Assembly (NCBI GenBank): GCA_951394405.1
Contig: OX596338.1
Span: 3,224,001-3,288,000 of the forward strand
DNA: 64,000 bases
Direction: 5' to 3'
DNA from: Coprinellus micaceus
Lineage: Eukaryota; Basidiomycota; Agaricomycetes; Agaricales; Psathyrellaceae
Part shown: positions 1 through 10,878 of the stretch, piece after piece
Position numbering within the stretch: the first letter of the stretch is position 1
Layout of the letters: each line of letters starts with the position of its first letter
Program-made: the position numbers and the translations under genes
The notes under the pieces: model-generated
What the model saw: the letters and a program-made list of their open reading frames with translations, nothing else
The model's database searches: none
What the model was told of the DNA's origin: nothing

Positions 1-1252
1 GGGGAGTTTGCCTATTGGTAACCTTGCCGCCTCTTGGGTCCGGAGGTTGGGAATAGCACCACCTACATGGTGCAACACCATGCCTGTGCACGACCTCCTG
101 TACCCCTGGTCAGCTACTTGGGTAGTACAAAGCCTTGTCGAAATCTCACTGAGCCCTGACAGCGACTTAGCGCGTTCATCACAGAGCCTTCGCGTTTCGA
201 AATCATTACGTGGGAAGTAAGTCAAGAAACCTGAGGGGTACAGAGTCGAGTTTCGTGCAAATCAAAGAATCAACCAGAAAGCAGTGTGCGGACGAGAAAC
301 ATCTGGCGAATTGCAACTCCGCCAGCGCCCTAGGGGCCACAATACCGACAACTGTGCGTACGGAGGGACTGGTTGTGAATGAGGATGTCATTATGGACAT
401 TTTTGCTTCGCAGGAATCGAGCGGACGTGTCTCCAGTGCTGTCGCACCCAGATGTACACCCCCCTCATCAAATGAAGCGACCTTGGAACGACAATAACGA
501 AGAGCTGGGTCATGGTGGCCTGGCGGGAGAACGCCGAAAGTCTGTGGATCCATCTGCTCGGCCAAAGTAACGTACATTCCCCGTCAGCCCGGTGTAAGAG
601 CACGACAATTGGTTTATGGGCGCGGCAATGAGTGCATGACTCAGCATTGAACGAGCCCCGGGGAGTCGGAGAATTAGGCGCTCAATCGGGTATGCCCCAC
701 ACCACGCAAAGCCTAGTGGTTTATTTCTGTGAGCGAAGGAAGGGAAGCAGGTGGCTACATGTCCCTTATCTGCGAGCCTTACCCGTATCAGATACTAAGC
801 CTATTTTCACAATTGCGTGGTTGGGGGTCGGCTCCGAGGCCGATCGCGACTGTGTGGGTTATAGCACCAATTATGCTCGAATAACGCTGAAACACTTCAG
901 TTCGGAGAACGGGAGAAGATCGGAAACCGGTATTTAAACCCCGTGGACATTGCACTCATAGGTCAACGGAAGGCCAAACTTGTCCAGCCAAAGACTCAAC
1001 CAAGGACACACCATCAAGGGTCTATCACGATGAGATTCGTACCGTGTACGGTAAACATGGCCGACATCGAACCATAAGAGTGGAAGTCCGTCGCAATCTC
1101 GTCTTCCCTCTTTCCTTTCATGAATACGTCGCCGCGTAGACTTGCGGCAGTGGGTTCACATCGCCAAATAACATTCTGTCAGGGTCGCATTTGGAAAAGA
1201 TATGAAATACAATGAGCCCACATAGCTCCCTTTGGGTAAGGCCAGTATGCTA
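1..1252. other. Left-edge non-coding DNA
   Basis: I find no reading frame with family motifs or a credible exon chain on either strand. The open frames are short, overlap one another and have no recognisable composition. The segment probably holds the 3' flank of the neighbouring aldolase-domain gene plus intergenic DNA. A partial exon of a gene lying mostly outside the window cannot be excluded. Confidence 0.4.
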
Positions 1253-2652
1253 TCAGTTCGAAGGTTTGGATGGGACCCCGTCCGCAGCAACTTGCTGACT
1301 GTACTTCAGGAAGTTTCTCCCTTCCTTCGCCTCGAGCAATTCAAACTCGGTCAACCCTTGAAACCACCCTGCAATCAACGTACCGTTCGCCTTCGAGGTC
1401 TTCGCGGCCTCTTCGTCGGGGATCCTGACGGGTCGCTTGCCGTGGGCTCCGGCAGCGGCGTCTGCCATTAACTGGGCTTGACAGGACCTCTCAAGAGCTG
1501 TGTAGAAGAAAACCGTAGCTTCGATTGAATTGGTGGCGACCAGAAGCCCGTGGTTTTGGAGAATGGCAGCCTGGGGGATTATTCCACACACGCGGATAGG
1601 AATAACCGCGAACCAGTGTGTTAGCGAAAGTGTTGAGAACGTCAAAGCCCGGAAATTACCTTCTTTGTTCCCAAGGTTTCTGCAATGTGTTTGCCCTCAT
1701 CTTCATCAAGGACTACACCATTGAATTGGTTATACAGAACGATATCCTGACATCGATGATTGTCAGGGACCATGTGGCAATGATGATCAAATTGGGCGCT
1801 TACGTCGTAGAAAGCACAGCTATCTTGGTTCAGCATATCCAATGGTACCCCCAACGAGGAGAAACTCTTGCCGTGGATAGAATGCGTGTGCGCTGCGCAC
1901 AGGACATCTGGCCGGGCTGCGTGTATCGCTGAGTGAATCATGTAGGCCGCAGTATTGAGCATACGGCGGGGTCCTGATTCGTCCTAGGGATTCAACGCGG
2001 TTCCTCGTCAGCCAGGTTCGCAGAAGCCTGAGAAGGAGGTCATGGTATGATGAACAGCCTACCTGAATGCTTCCTGCATGACTGAGAAACCGGCGGTAAA
2101 AGATACGGTCAGTAAATGCCGTTGCACAGAAGAGGCCTAGCGCACTCCACTAGCAGAAGATCTCCTGGTTGTATCAGGGTGAAATGGAGGCCCTGGCGAA
2201 GTGACGTTAGGTCTCTCGGGAGCGCGCAAGAGGTGGATCGACCCGTACAAAGGGATTAACCCAGAAGCAATCCGGGCGAATGGGATCCTGTGTGGCAGAA
2301 GCGCAAGTTTCAGTCCGATGAACAAGGGATCGCCTGTCAACGTCACCACGCTCGGCGAAATCCCCCACGTACGCGGACTGTGATATGGCCTGCGACGCCT
2401 TCGTTATAGCCAAAACTGCCTGATACGCCGACAAGAAACGGTGTCGTTGTCAGTGGCTGAAGATGCAGGTCAAACGGTAGGGTCCTTACCGAAGAGTCGG
2501 AAGGCTTGAGCGAGACGGAACTTTAGAAATCCGCGTTCGTCCTCCTTGGATGAGAAGACCGGTGGTTTGGGAGCGAAGCTACGGTTGTGAGCCTCGATAG
2601 CATGGGCAGCAGATGTGGAGGAGGTCCCTGGGTTAATGTACATTTGCTCCAT
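1253..2652 (-). CDS. Class II aldolase/adducin N-terminal domain protein, multi-exon
   Basis: This is a predicted soluble metal-dependent aldolase-like protein of about 290 residues, the usual size of the fungal class II aldolase/adducin family. The exact substrate is unknown. The exon chain reads in order: a PPVFSS..ERGFLK N-terminal segment, FGYNEGVAGHITVRDP, DCFWVNPFGLHFTLI, GDLLLVDHAGSIQ, GPRRMLNTAAYMIHSAIH, and then HTHSIHG and LQNHGLL. The last two carry the His residues that bind zinc in this fold. Several exons are tiny (about 19-50 nt) and every junction keeps frame, so the gene looks intact despite the lack of one long frame. The start is placed at the ATG at 2652. An in-frame extension upstream has only a TTG. 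The gene stops at 1253. Confidence 0.8.
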
Positions 2653-3988
2653 GGCTGGAGTGAGGGTGTGGTAGGAAGGGCCTCTTATCAATGTGTCGTA
2701 AGCCCTAGTTGTTTATACGAGCTCAAGGAGGCCCAGGTGGACCCATTAGAAGGTCAGCTGAGGGCGACCGGGTGGGTTCACCGGGTATTGGAATACCGGT
2801 CGATGCTACTGGCTCCTCGGCATGCACGCAGCAGAGAACATCTGACCAGAGGAGACCAGAGGGTGGAGAAGGCGATAGAATAGCTCCAATGAGCTCGAGG
2901 GAAGCGGGTCCAGGGGCGGGGGCGGTAACATCTTTCCGGTGGCTGAGGTCAGGAACGCCGGATTAGCGCCCGTAGGGTTGGAACGACAGCGATCTTCGAG
3001 TATCATGTCTCGCCACCTCCGCAAATTTGATCCACAGAACGAACACGGAACACCAGTTCGACGATTGGGTCGGCCGTGGAAAAGAACATCCGGTCGGATG
3101 GGTGTAAACCGTGTTCTCGAAGTATCGATGTGACACCTTGGCGTCTTCCAGTTATAGCGCGGAAGGGGAGAAGCAGACAGAATTCCGACCATCGGAGCTC
3201 GAATAGGACAGTGGAGTGTAGGTCCACAGGCCGTACCAAAAGGCGACGCCACCAACACGAAGTTCAAAGGTAGCTAATGAACGCGTACTAGGCATGTTCG
3301 CTCTCGAGATATCATTCGTCCACTTCGCAGATAACCGCACTTCAAAGGGAAACCGGAAGAGTTGAATCCGTGATATTCAATCGTTTAGGTCAGTTGCGTG
3401 GGCGCTAATGTGACAGAATTCCACTTGGGTGTCATCTCGGTTCGTCGAGATACCAGAACTGCGCGAGGGGCCCTGCGTAGCATAGATCCACGATGCCAGT
3501 GAAAGACCCCCGAAGCAGCGTAACGCTCTGTTGGCAGGAGGTTCAGTTGCCAGCACCCAAGGTGTTGGGGAGGTCTGTGCTATGTCGAAGTCGTCGTTCT
3601 GGTGACGAAGGAGAAAGCCTTCATATCATATCACTCACGAATACTGCAATTGAATCGGCGCTCCATTGGGCTCAGTGCTGCGATGACGTCCAAGCAACCA
3701 TCGCTGAGTCCTGTCCATTGTGAAGATTCACAACGAAACTAAGAGGCTTCAGTAGAATCTAAGCAACCTACCTGATCAGGTTACAAGAAGCCCTTACTTC
3801 AGTCGAGATGAGAGTGAGAGTTAGTGAAAATTTGAATTCGATGCGTACGAACTACAATCTACAGAGGGAGAGTGGAAGGGATATTCGTGATTCATGAGTC
3901 CTCGACGTAATGATGCAAATGCAGTGGTACAGATGATGGATATGCGCGAGAAAGAAGACGAAGAAAGCAGGAAGGGAAAGCGAAGCGG
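2653..3988. other. Intergenic stretch between aldolase-domain gene and HSP70
   Basis: This stretch should hold the promoter of the aldolase-domain gene at its left end and the HSP70 3' UTR at its right end. A minus-strand open frame of about 150 codons near 2806-3267 has no recognisable motif and no good exon partners. I see no repeat or RNA gene. Confidence 0.4.
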
Positions 3989-4498
3989 TTAGTCGACCTC
4001 CTCGACGCTGGGGCCGTCCTCGTGCGAGGCACCAGCACCGGGGAAACCGCCAGGAGCACCGCCAGGACCGCCAGGGAAGCCACCAGGAGCACCACCAGGG
4101 AAACCACCGGGAGCACCGCCAGAAGCACCGTAGAGGCGCTGCATGATGGGGTTGGCGATGGCCTCGAGCTCCTTCTGCTTGGACTCGTACTCGTCCTTGG
4201 AAGCCTCCTGGGAGTTGTCGAGCCACGAGATGGCCTCGTCGACGGCGGACTGGAGCTTGTCCTTGTCGCCAGCCTCGAACTTGTCGGCGAGCTTGTCGTC
4301 CTGGATCGAGTTGCGCAGGTTGTAGGCGTAGGACTCGAGACCGTTCTTGGACTGGATACGGGCAGCGGCAGCCTCATCCTCAGCCTTGTACTTCTCGGCC
4401 TCGGACACCATGCGGTCGATCTCCTCCTTGGAGAGACGGCCCTTGTCGTTGGTGATGGTGATACGGTTGGACTTGCCGGTGGTCTTGTCGTGAGCAGA

Positions 4499-4531
<33 letters not shown>

Positions 4532-5559
4532 GGTGACCTCAATCTGGGGAACACCACGGGGAGCGGGGGGAATGCCAGAGAGCTCGAACTTGCCGAGGAG
4601 GTTGTTGTCCTTGGTGCGGGCACGCTCACCCTCGAAGACCTGGATCAGGACACCGGGCTGGTTGTCGGCGTAGGTGGAGAAGATCTCGGACTTCTTGGTG
4701 GGGACGGTGGTGTTACGCTTGATGAGGGCGGTCATGACACCACCAGCAGTCTCGATACCGAGGGAGAGAGGAGCAACATCGAGGAGGAGGAGGTCCTGGG
4801 TCTTCTCGGAAGTGTCACCGGAGAGAATGGCGGCCTGGACAGCAGCACCGTAGGCGACGGCCTCATCGGGGTTGATGGACTTGTTGGGCTCCTTGCCGTT
4901 GAAGAAGTCGGAGACGAGCTTGACGATACGGGGAATACGGGTGGAGCCACCAACGAGGACGATCTCGTGGACCAATGCCTTGTCGATCTTGGAGTCGCGA
5001 AGGACCTTCTCGACGGGCTCGAGGGTGGAGCGGAAGAGGTCCTGGCACAGCTCCTCGAAACGGGCACGGGTGAGGGAGGTGTAGAAGTCGATACCCTCGT
5101 AGAGAGAGTCGATTTCGATGGAGGTCTGGGTGGCGGAGGAGAGGGTACGCTTGGCACGCTCGCAAGCGGTACGGAGACGGCGGACGGCACGAGGGTTGGC
5201 GGAGAGATCTAGAGGGCAAGACGTCAGTGATCTGAACGGGAACACAACTAAACCATCACATACCCTTCTTGTGCTTGCGCTTGAACTCCTGGATGAAGTG
5301 GTTGACGAGACGGTTGTCAAAGTCCTCACCACCCAAGTGGGTGTCACCGGCAGTGGCCTTGACCTCGAAGATACCCTCCTCAATGGTGAGGAGAGAAACA
5401 TCGAAAGTTCCTCCACCGAGATCGAAGATGAGGACGTTGCGCTCGCCCTGGACCTTCTTGTCGAGACCATAGGCGATAGCGGCAGCGGTGGGCTCGTTGA
5501 TGATACGGAGGACGTTCATTCCGGAGATGGTACCGGCATCCTTAGTGGCCTGACGCTGG

Positions 5560-5597
<38 letters not shown>

Positions 5598-6181
5598 GTT
5601 GACGGTGGTTCCGAGGTACGACTCGGCGGTCTCCTTCATCTTGAGGAGGACCATGGAGGAGATCTCCTCAGGGGACTAGAAAATACGATTAGATAAAAGA
5701 TCGGCCGCGAAAAATAGGATGCACGCACGAATTCCTTGGACTCGCCGCGGTACTCGACACGGATGTAGGGCTTGCCGCCCTTGTCGAAGACGGTGAAGGG
5801 GAAGTGCTTCATATCGGACTGGACCTCGGCGTCCTCGAACTTGCGACCAATGAGACGCTTGGCGTCAAAGACCCTGAAAAAGATATCAGCAAACGCCACT
5901 GGATATCAAAAATTAATCTAGACGTACGTGTTGTGGGGGTTCATCGCGGTCTGGTTCTTGGCGGCGTCGCCGATGAGACGCTCGTTCTCAGAGAAGGAGA
6001 CATAGGAAGGGGTGGTTCGGTTACCCTGGTCGTTGGCGATGATTTCGACACGGTCGTTCTGCCACACACCGACACAGCTGCGCAGAACGGTCAGAATCGG
6101 CAATATCGATGAGCTCGCGGAAAAAAACACGTACGAGTAGGTGGTGCCGAGATCGATACCGATAGCTTTTGAGGAAGACAT
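3989..6181 (-). CDS. Cytosolic HSP70 chaperone (Ssa type)
   Basis: This is an ATP-dependent Hsp70 chaperone that folds new and stress-damaged proteins and works with J-proteins and nucleotide exchange factors. The first exon starts [16 protein letters not shown] and, after an intron, continues with [13 protein letters not shown]. Further motifs are [51 protein letters not shown] and VGGSTRIP, followed by the peptide-binding domain and lid. The C-terminus is a Gly/Ala/Pro-rich GGFPGG repeat ending in EEVD, the tag recognised by TPR co-chaperones and typical of cytosolic members. Total length is about 650 residues, as usual for the family. Four introns interrupt the N-terminal half, and the C-terminal exon (to 3989) is long and uninterrupted. 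Strong codon bias suggests high expression. Confidence 0.97.
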
Positions 6182-6300
6182 GACGGGTTAGGGATGAGTC
6201 TGGAGAGGGATGAGCAGGAGAACTTTTGGAGATCGCGAGGGTGCAACTGACGCTTATGAGATGAATGGTAAGACTGAAGAGGCGATTCTTTGCTCAGCCA

Positions 6301-6307
6301 TTTTATA
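6301..6307 (-). promoter_or_regulatory. TATA box of HSP70
   Basis: The minus strand reads TATAAAA, about 120 bp upstream of the HSP70 ATG at 6181. It lies between a heat-shock element and the start codon, the expected place for a core promoter. This is sequence evidence only. Confidence 0.55.
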
Positions 6308-6420
6308 TGTCGCACCTCCTTTGGACCCAGCCAGAATGTCTGCGAACCCTCTGGAACAATTCCCTGGCACGTGAGTTTCTGCGTCATTCTCCTTCCTTAT
6401 CAGGCCTCACATCACTCCCG

Positions 6421-6430
6421 AGAACGTTCT
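6421..6430 (-). promoter_or_regulatory. Heat-shock element upstream of HSP70
   Basis: AGAACGTTCT is a perfect palindromic nGAAnnTTCn unit, the binding site of heat-shock factor HSF1. It lies about 240 bp upstream of the HSP70 ATG and about 115 bp upstream of the TATA box. Between the two, near 6374-6390, are further TTC triplets at HSE-like spacing. Heat or stress induction of this HSP70 is inferred. Confidence 0.55.
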
Positions 6431-6753
6431 CCAAGCGCGCAGGCGCGGTGCTGTTCACCTCAACAGTTCGAGCACATTCAACAGCCCGCAAGGAGGGCAC
6501 AGGAAAGGGTGTAGAGAGTCCCAGAATGTTTATAGGAGCCGGCCTAAGAAAAGAGAATATCCTATGGTATGGTATTGGCTGTCTGTTCAATAGAGAGCGT
6601 TACAGGATACAGGCGGTAAGATTTACTCAACAACAACACGAAAGAGAAACAACAGCGGATATGAATGCCAACACGATAAAAAGAAGCGGAGAAAACACAC
6701 GACGATAACATTGGTCTCTGGGAAATCGTAACAATTAAAATGAGTGCTCAGCC

Positions 6754-9198
6754 CTAACGGTGGACGAGACCGTCGTCCAGACTTCGATGCGCCTGGAGGT
6801 CCCGGAGTACGCTCGGATCCACTGAACACGAGGTCAGTAAGAAGCCTTGTCGCCAACAGGAAAAGACATACCGGGAAGAACGCTCTTTCGGCGCGTATGC
6901 AACCCATGCTCTGCCCCTGCAACGTTTTCATGGTGTCCGACCTGGGGGATGGGCGTCTGAGAACACATACTCTTTCATTCACCTATCGTAACGAATAATG
7001 TCAAGAGAACTTACGTCCAAGCCAGGATCAGCCATAGGAACTCGCTCGATCCCAGTATCGTCCAAATCACCGGGAACATCATCGATAGATGCTGCGTTCA
7101 GCTCCATGGACAAATCCAGGATATCAGTGTCATCGATAGGCTGGGGTGGTGGTGGTTCTTCGCGAAGGGGCTCGACATATCCCTCCGGAAGCTTGCCACC
7201 GTAGTTCTGAATGGCGATTTCGCGCATCTTCTGCCAAGCAACGTACTGCTGGACGGCGTGTTCTTGTTCCCTGTTACCTCGGAATCAGGGAAGAACCGAG
7301 ATGAAGCGCCGGTCGTCACCTACCGAAGCTTGTTCTGCTTGTACTGCTGCAGTGTTTCGTCAAAGAGATCAGGATTAATTTCCATGAACAGCTTGAGGGC
7401 GTTGTAGACCATGCCGTGAATCGTGCTGTAAATCATGAGCTCGAATTAAAAGTGCTCAGAAAAAGGGATACGCACCGATTCCAGTGAGACTTCGAGTTAG
7501 TATACAGAGCTGGGAATACAATAGGAAGAATGGTAGGAAGGTTGTCGCTCATGAGGTTGACGACATATTCGTTATTCCAGTACAGGAGCGCCCGTTCTGC
7601 GACCTGGAAGTGCTGACTATTGATGCACCTTGCGAGTTGCTGGAACAACGCGACCTGGATCTTCTGGAACTCGACAGGGTCCGTAACGTCCAAAACCTCC
7701 TCAACCTCGTTCAAGAACATGACCTCCTTCGGCGAGTTCACCTTTGGCCAGTACTTGAGCAATCCCATCATCACCTCCTCTGCAAGCGTGGGATCCTTTT
7801 CCAAGAATTGCACCACACAGTACGCCAGTTGGGGGTGATATAGCGAAAGGCTCTTCACCTTGTGGAGAGGGATGAGAACGCGAGTGAGGAAGACCTTGTG
7901 CTCTTCCTTCAACGGCAGTGCAAATCCGTTGATAATAGACCCAAGAATCTCAAGCAGCTCCGCGATCCCGTTGTGGCGCTCCGTCTCATAGATGAATTGG
8001 AAGAAGACGTTGTTGATGGATCGACGGATAAAGGCGCGGAGGTTGAGGAACTTTCCGTAGATGCGGTGGAGGGTGGTCTTGAGGAAGTCTCGCTCCCGGG
8101 GATCCTCAGAATCGAAAAGTTCCAGGAGGTTCAAAACGAAAGGTTGGTCGATATATCGCTTGGCCAGGTTGGTGTTGAAGTCTGGGCTCTCGACGAACCG
8201 AAGGAAGAATTCGTAGACGATTTGCAAGTGAGGCCATGCGAGTTCGAGAACGGGTTCATCTTCCTCAGGGTCGAAGGCGTCGCCGACGGGGTTCACGGGT
8301 GGGGGTATTGACCGGAAGAGGTTGGTCGCAAACTTTTAAGGGGTTCAGACACCTGATAAGCGAGGCCGAGCGAAGGTCTACATACCATATTTACGACCTC
8401 AGGGTACACACTCTCAGTGATAACACCTCGTTGAGTGGTGATGTATTCGAGCATTTCATGGAGAGTTTGGGCCTTAATTTGCTTGCCCTTGAGTTCTGAG
8501 CTCGCATCGTTGAAATCAAACAAGACTTTGCACTGGGAGAGTTTCTTGATGAAAAGGTGAGGACGATCGCTAGGAGGGGTTTCTGCAGTACAGTTCGTTA
8601 TAGACGCAGATCCTGAAGAGCAAAAGGTGGGATGGACTCACCACTGAAAGGAGGTAAACGCTCGATTTCCACCTTTTCGGTCACGACGAATCTGCTGCTT
8701 CGCTGCTTCCTCGGCGGCTTTCCGACCATTGGGATTGTGTCCTTCGGGCCAGCACGAAGACGGTTGAGGGTGGTGTTGCGCGGAGGCGTTGCGTTCCCCG
8801 GCTCCATGTTGCGATCTTGGCCAAGGGGCCTGTGGGCATCTGAGGTATCCGAGGACACTACAACGATGGGAGGGGCGGGCGAATTATGATCTCCAAGGGT
8901 CCTACGATCTGCCGTTTGCGGTCCTGGGGGCCCTGCAGAGTTCGATCTGGAACCCTGAGCATAGTTGCCTGCCGAGAGATGGTGACTCGAAGAACCGCCG
9001 GGTTGAGGGAGAGGTTTCGCATTGTTCGGGGGCGGAGGCGGAGGAGCGGCGTTTGCATTCGAGTTGTTGTGCTTGGAATCCTTCTTGGAAGAGCTGGAAT
9101 CCGACGAACTCTTCCTGGACAGCTTCAAAGAGACATCAGCGGACGCGTGAAACGGGCAGGGGGATATCTAGTACCAGGGTCTTTTGGATCTTCTTCAT
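6754..9198 (-). CDS. Protein phosphatase 2A B56 (B') regulatory subunit, RTS1/Par1-like
   Basis: This is a regulatory subunit that targets PP2A to its substrates; yeast Rts1 and fission yeast Par1 act in cell cycle, septation and stress control. The central exon (8296-7433) carries the B56 HEAT-repeat core, with [53 protein letters not shown] and [10 protein letters not shown]. The N-terminus is a Ser- and Pro-rich disordered region. It begins with a short first exon ([11 protein letters not shown] at 9198) spliced to LSRKSS. The C-terminus needs a 70-nt exon (6941-6872) and a last exon ending at 6754; together they give [17 protein letters not shown], a convincing in-frame tail. Total length is about 700 residues. 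The gene is divergent from the Pro/Gly-rich protein gene, sharing about 230 bp of promoter. Confidence 0.9.
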
Positions 9199-9429
9199 GA
9201 CCATTCAAATGCAATGCGACGGCCGATAATGTTGGAAGCTGTTGGAGACGATGAGCGAAGGGGCCACGGACGTCGCGGGGACCGATGAGCAGCTCGTCGT
9301 GCTCGCTGTCGGGGAGGAACTGGAATCGATGGACAGCTGTATATGGATCATGTGATGCCATGTGATGCCGTAGCGACTGGGCAGAATGTGAATTGATAGT
9401 TGCAGTTGCTCTCACCTCTTGTCTACGCC

Positions 9430-10878
9430 ATGGCCGGTAAGCGCCCTGTCCTGCATCTTGGTCTGCTTCTCTGACGCCCGTCCAGCGATATATGCCGTAT
9501 ATACCTCGCCCAACCACCCCCCGATTCCCAACCATCTCCCAACTCTCATTGTTACACCCCATGGTCCGCTCTCTTCGATTTCCAACCAGCTGCCTTGGTT
9601 ACTGACGATCTCTCAGGCCAACCCACCAATATTCTCTACTCGTACCTCCACACAAACTTCGTGCGTTCTTCAGCTTCGATATCGGACGTCTATTCACTGT
9701 CTTCTAGAACACCGAGAACTATCTCTTGACCCCTTCTCCCCAGGGCGACCTCTGCGTTGCCAAGCTCTATCCCCCTCGTCCCAAGGAGCCCGGCAAAGGC
9801 TCAGCTTCAGACCCAGGCCATGGCTCCTCATCCTCATCCCGTGTCGTCCGCTGCGAAGCCTCCCGGAACCTCAAATGGTCGATAGCCAACACCGGAGTCA
9901 TCTCTCCCATCTACAAGCTCTCCTTGCCGTCCCCAGATTCCCCGGATCTTCCTCTGTTCCAGATATCCAAGCCTAACCCCAACGCCGCCTTCTGGTCCAT
10001 GTTCTACTTTGCTTATGCCGGCCATAACATCCCTCCCAAGCGTATTGAGTTTGGCAAAATCCAGAAGAATCCCCCCGGACCAAACGGTAGCGGCGGTGGT
10101 ACTCGCATCAGTATCACAGGCAAGACCCCAGAAGAGAAAGCAGTCTGGCAGACCCTCGGCGAAGGAAACGAGGACTGTGTCGAATGGGTAGTCCTCTGCG
10201 CAGCGCTCAACCTCCTCGAGTAAGTTTAACCGCATTCACAAAAATAAACACATATGGCTGACACCGCCTCGCAGCGACGAAATTATCAAGGCAGCTGAAA
10301 AGAACCCCCCAGCTGCACCCGCAGCTCCTCGCGCCCCCGTCTCGTTGTCGGATACTGGCCCCGTAAACCGCAACGGCCCCCCTCCCCAAGGCCCTCCCCA
10401 AGGACGCCCTGGTCCTGGACAGGGTCCCCCTCCCCCTGGGCCAGGCCAAGGTCCGCTTCCACCACAAGGCCAGCGCCCGCCCCCGCCTGGTGCGGGTCCT
10501 ATGCCTGGAGGCCGTCCCCCTCCTCCAGGAGGTTATCAAAATGGACCTCCGCCCCTCGGTCCTGGCGGCCGTCCATTCCCTCCTGGTCAAGGGCCGCCCC
10601 CTCCTGGCCAAGGACCACCGCCCCCCGGGGCAGGTTACGGACCCCCTCCACAAGGTTATCCACCTCAAGGAAGGCCCGGACCACCTCCACAGGGTGGCCG
10701 CCCTGGCATGCCCCAAGGCCCTCCTGGCCCGGGCGGTATGCCTCCTGGTGGTGTGCCCCAAGGTGGTATGCCTCCTAATGGCATGCCCCCCAACGGTATG
10801 CCCGGCTACGGCGGCCCTCGTCCACCTCCTGGCAACTTCCCTCCCCAGCAAGGAATGCCCCCTCCTCAGCGGTTCTAA
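9430..10878 (+). CDS. Conserved fungal protein of unknown function with Pro/Gly-rich tail
   Basis: I do not recognise a named family. After a 7-nt first exon (MA plus one base), spliced exons give MAAIYAVYTSPNHPP, TLIVTPHGQPTNILYSYLH and NTENYLLTPSPQGDLCVAK. They are followed by a folded-looking block of about 150 residues (ASRNLKWSIANTG, PPKRIEFGKI, EEKAVWQTLGEGNED). The final exon is low complexity: about 170 residues of GQGPPPPG-, GGRP- and GMPPNGMP-type repeats. Introns are 45-55 nt. One uses a weak GTCCGC donor but has a good CTGAC branch point and restores frame. Total length is about 415 residues. The Pro/Gly tail suggests a disordered or condensate-forming segment; that is inference. 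Confidence 0.75.

Larger units (their letters stand above)
6182..6753. other. HSP70 promoter region and B56 3' flank
   Basis: This 572-bp stretch separates the HSP70 start from the end of the B56 gene, both on the minus strand. It holds the HSP70 TATA box and heat-shock element listed separately, plus the presumed 3' UTR of the B56 gene at its right end. No additional gene is visible. Confidence 0.55.

Noticed and set aside
2806..3267. Minus-strand open frame of about 150 codons
   Set aside because: It has no recognisable motif, an irregular composition, and several overlapping frames of similar length. A random open frame is more likely.
4022..5212. Long open frame of 396 codons antisense to HSP70
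   Set aside because: It is Gly/Leu/Val/Asp-rich, lies wholly opposite the HSP70 coding exon, and reflects the strong third-base bias of that gene. Such antisense frames are a known artefact of Hsp70 genes. No independent motif is visible.
9125..9562. Minus-strand frame upstream of the B56 gene
   Set aside because: It overlaps the promoter and the first exons of the divergent gene and has no domain. The B56 start is better explained by the short MKKIQKTL exon.
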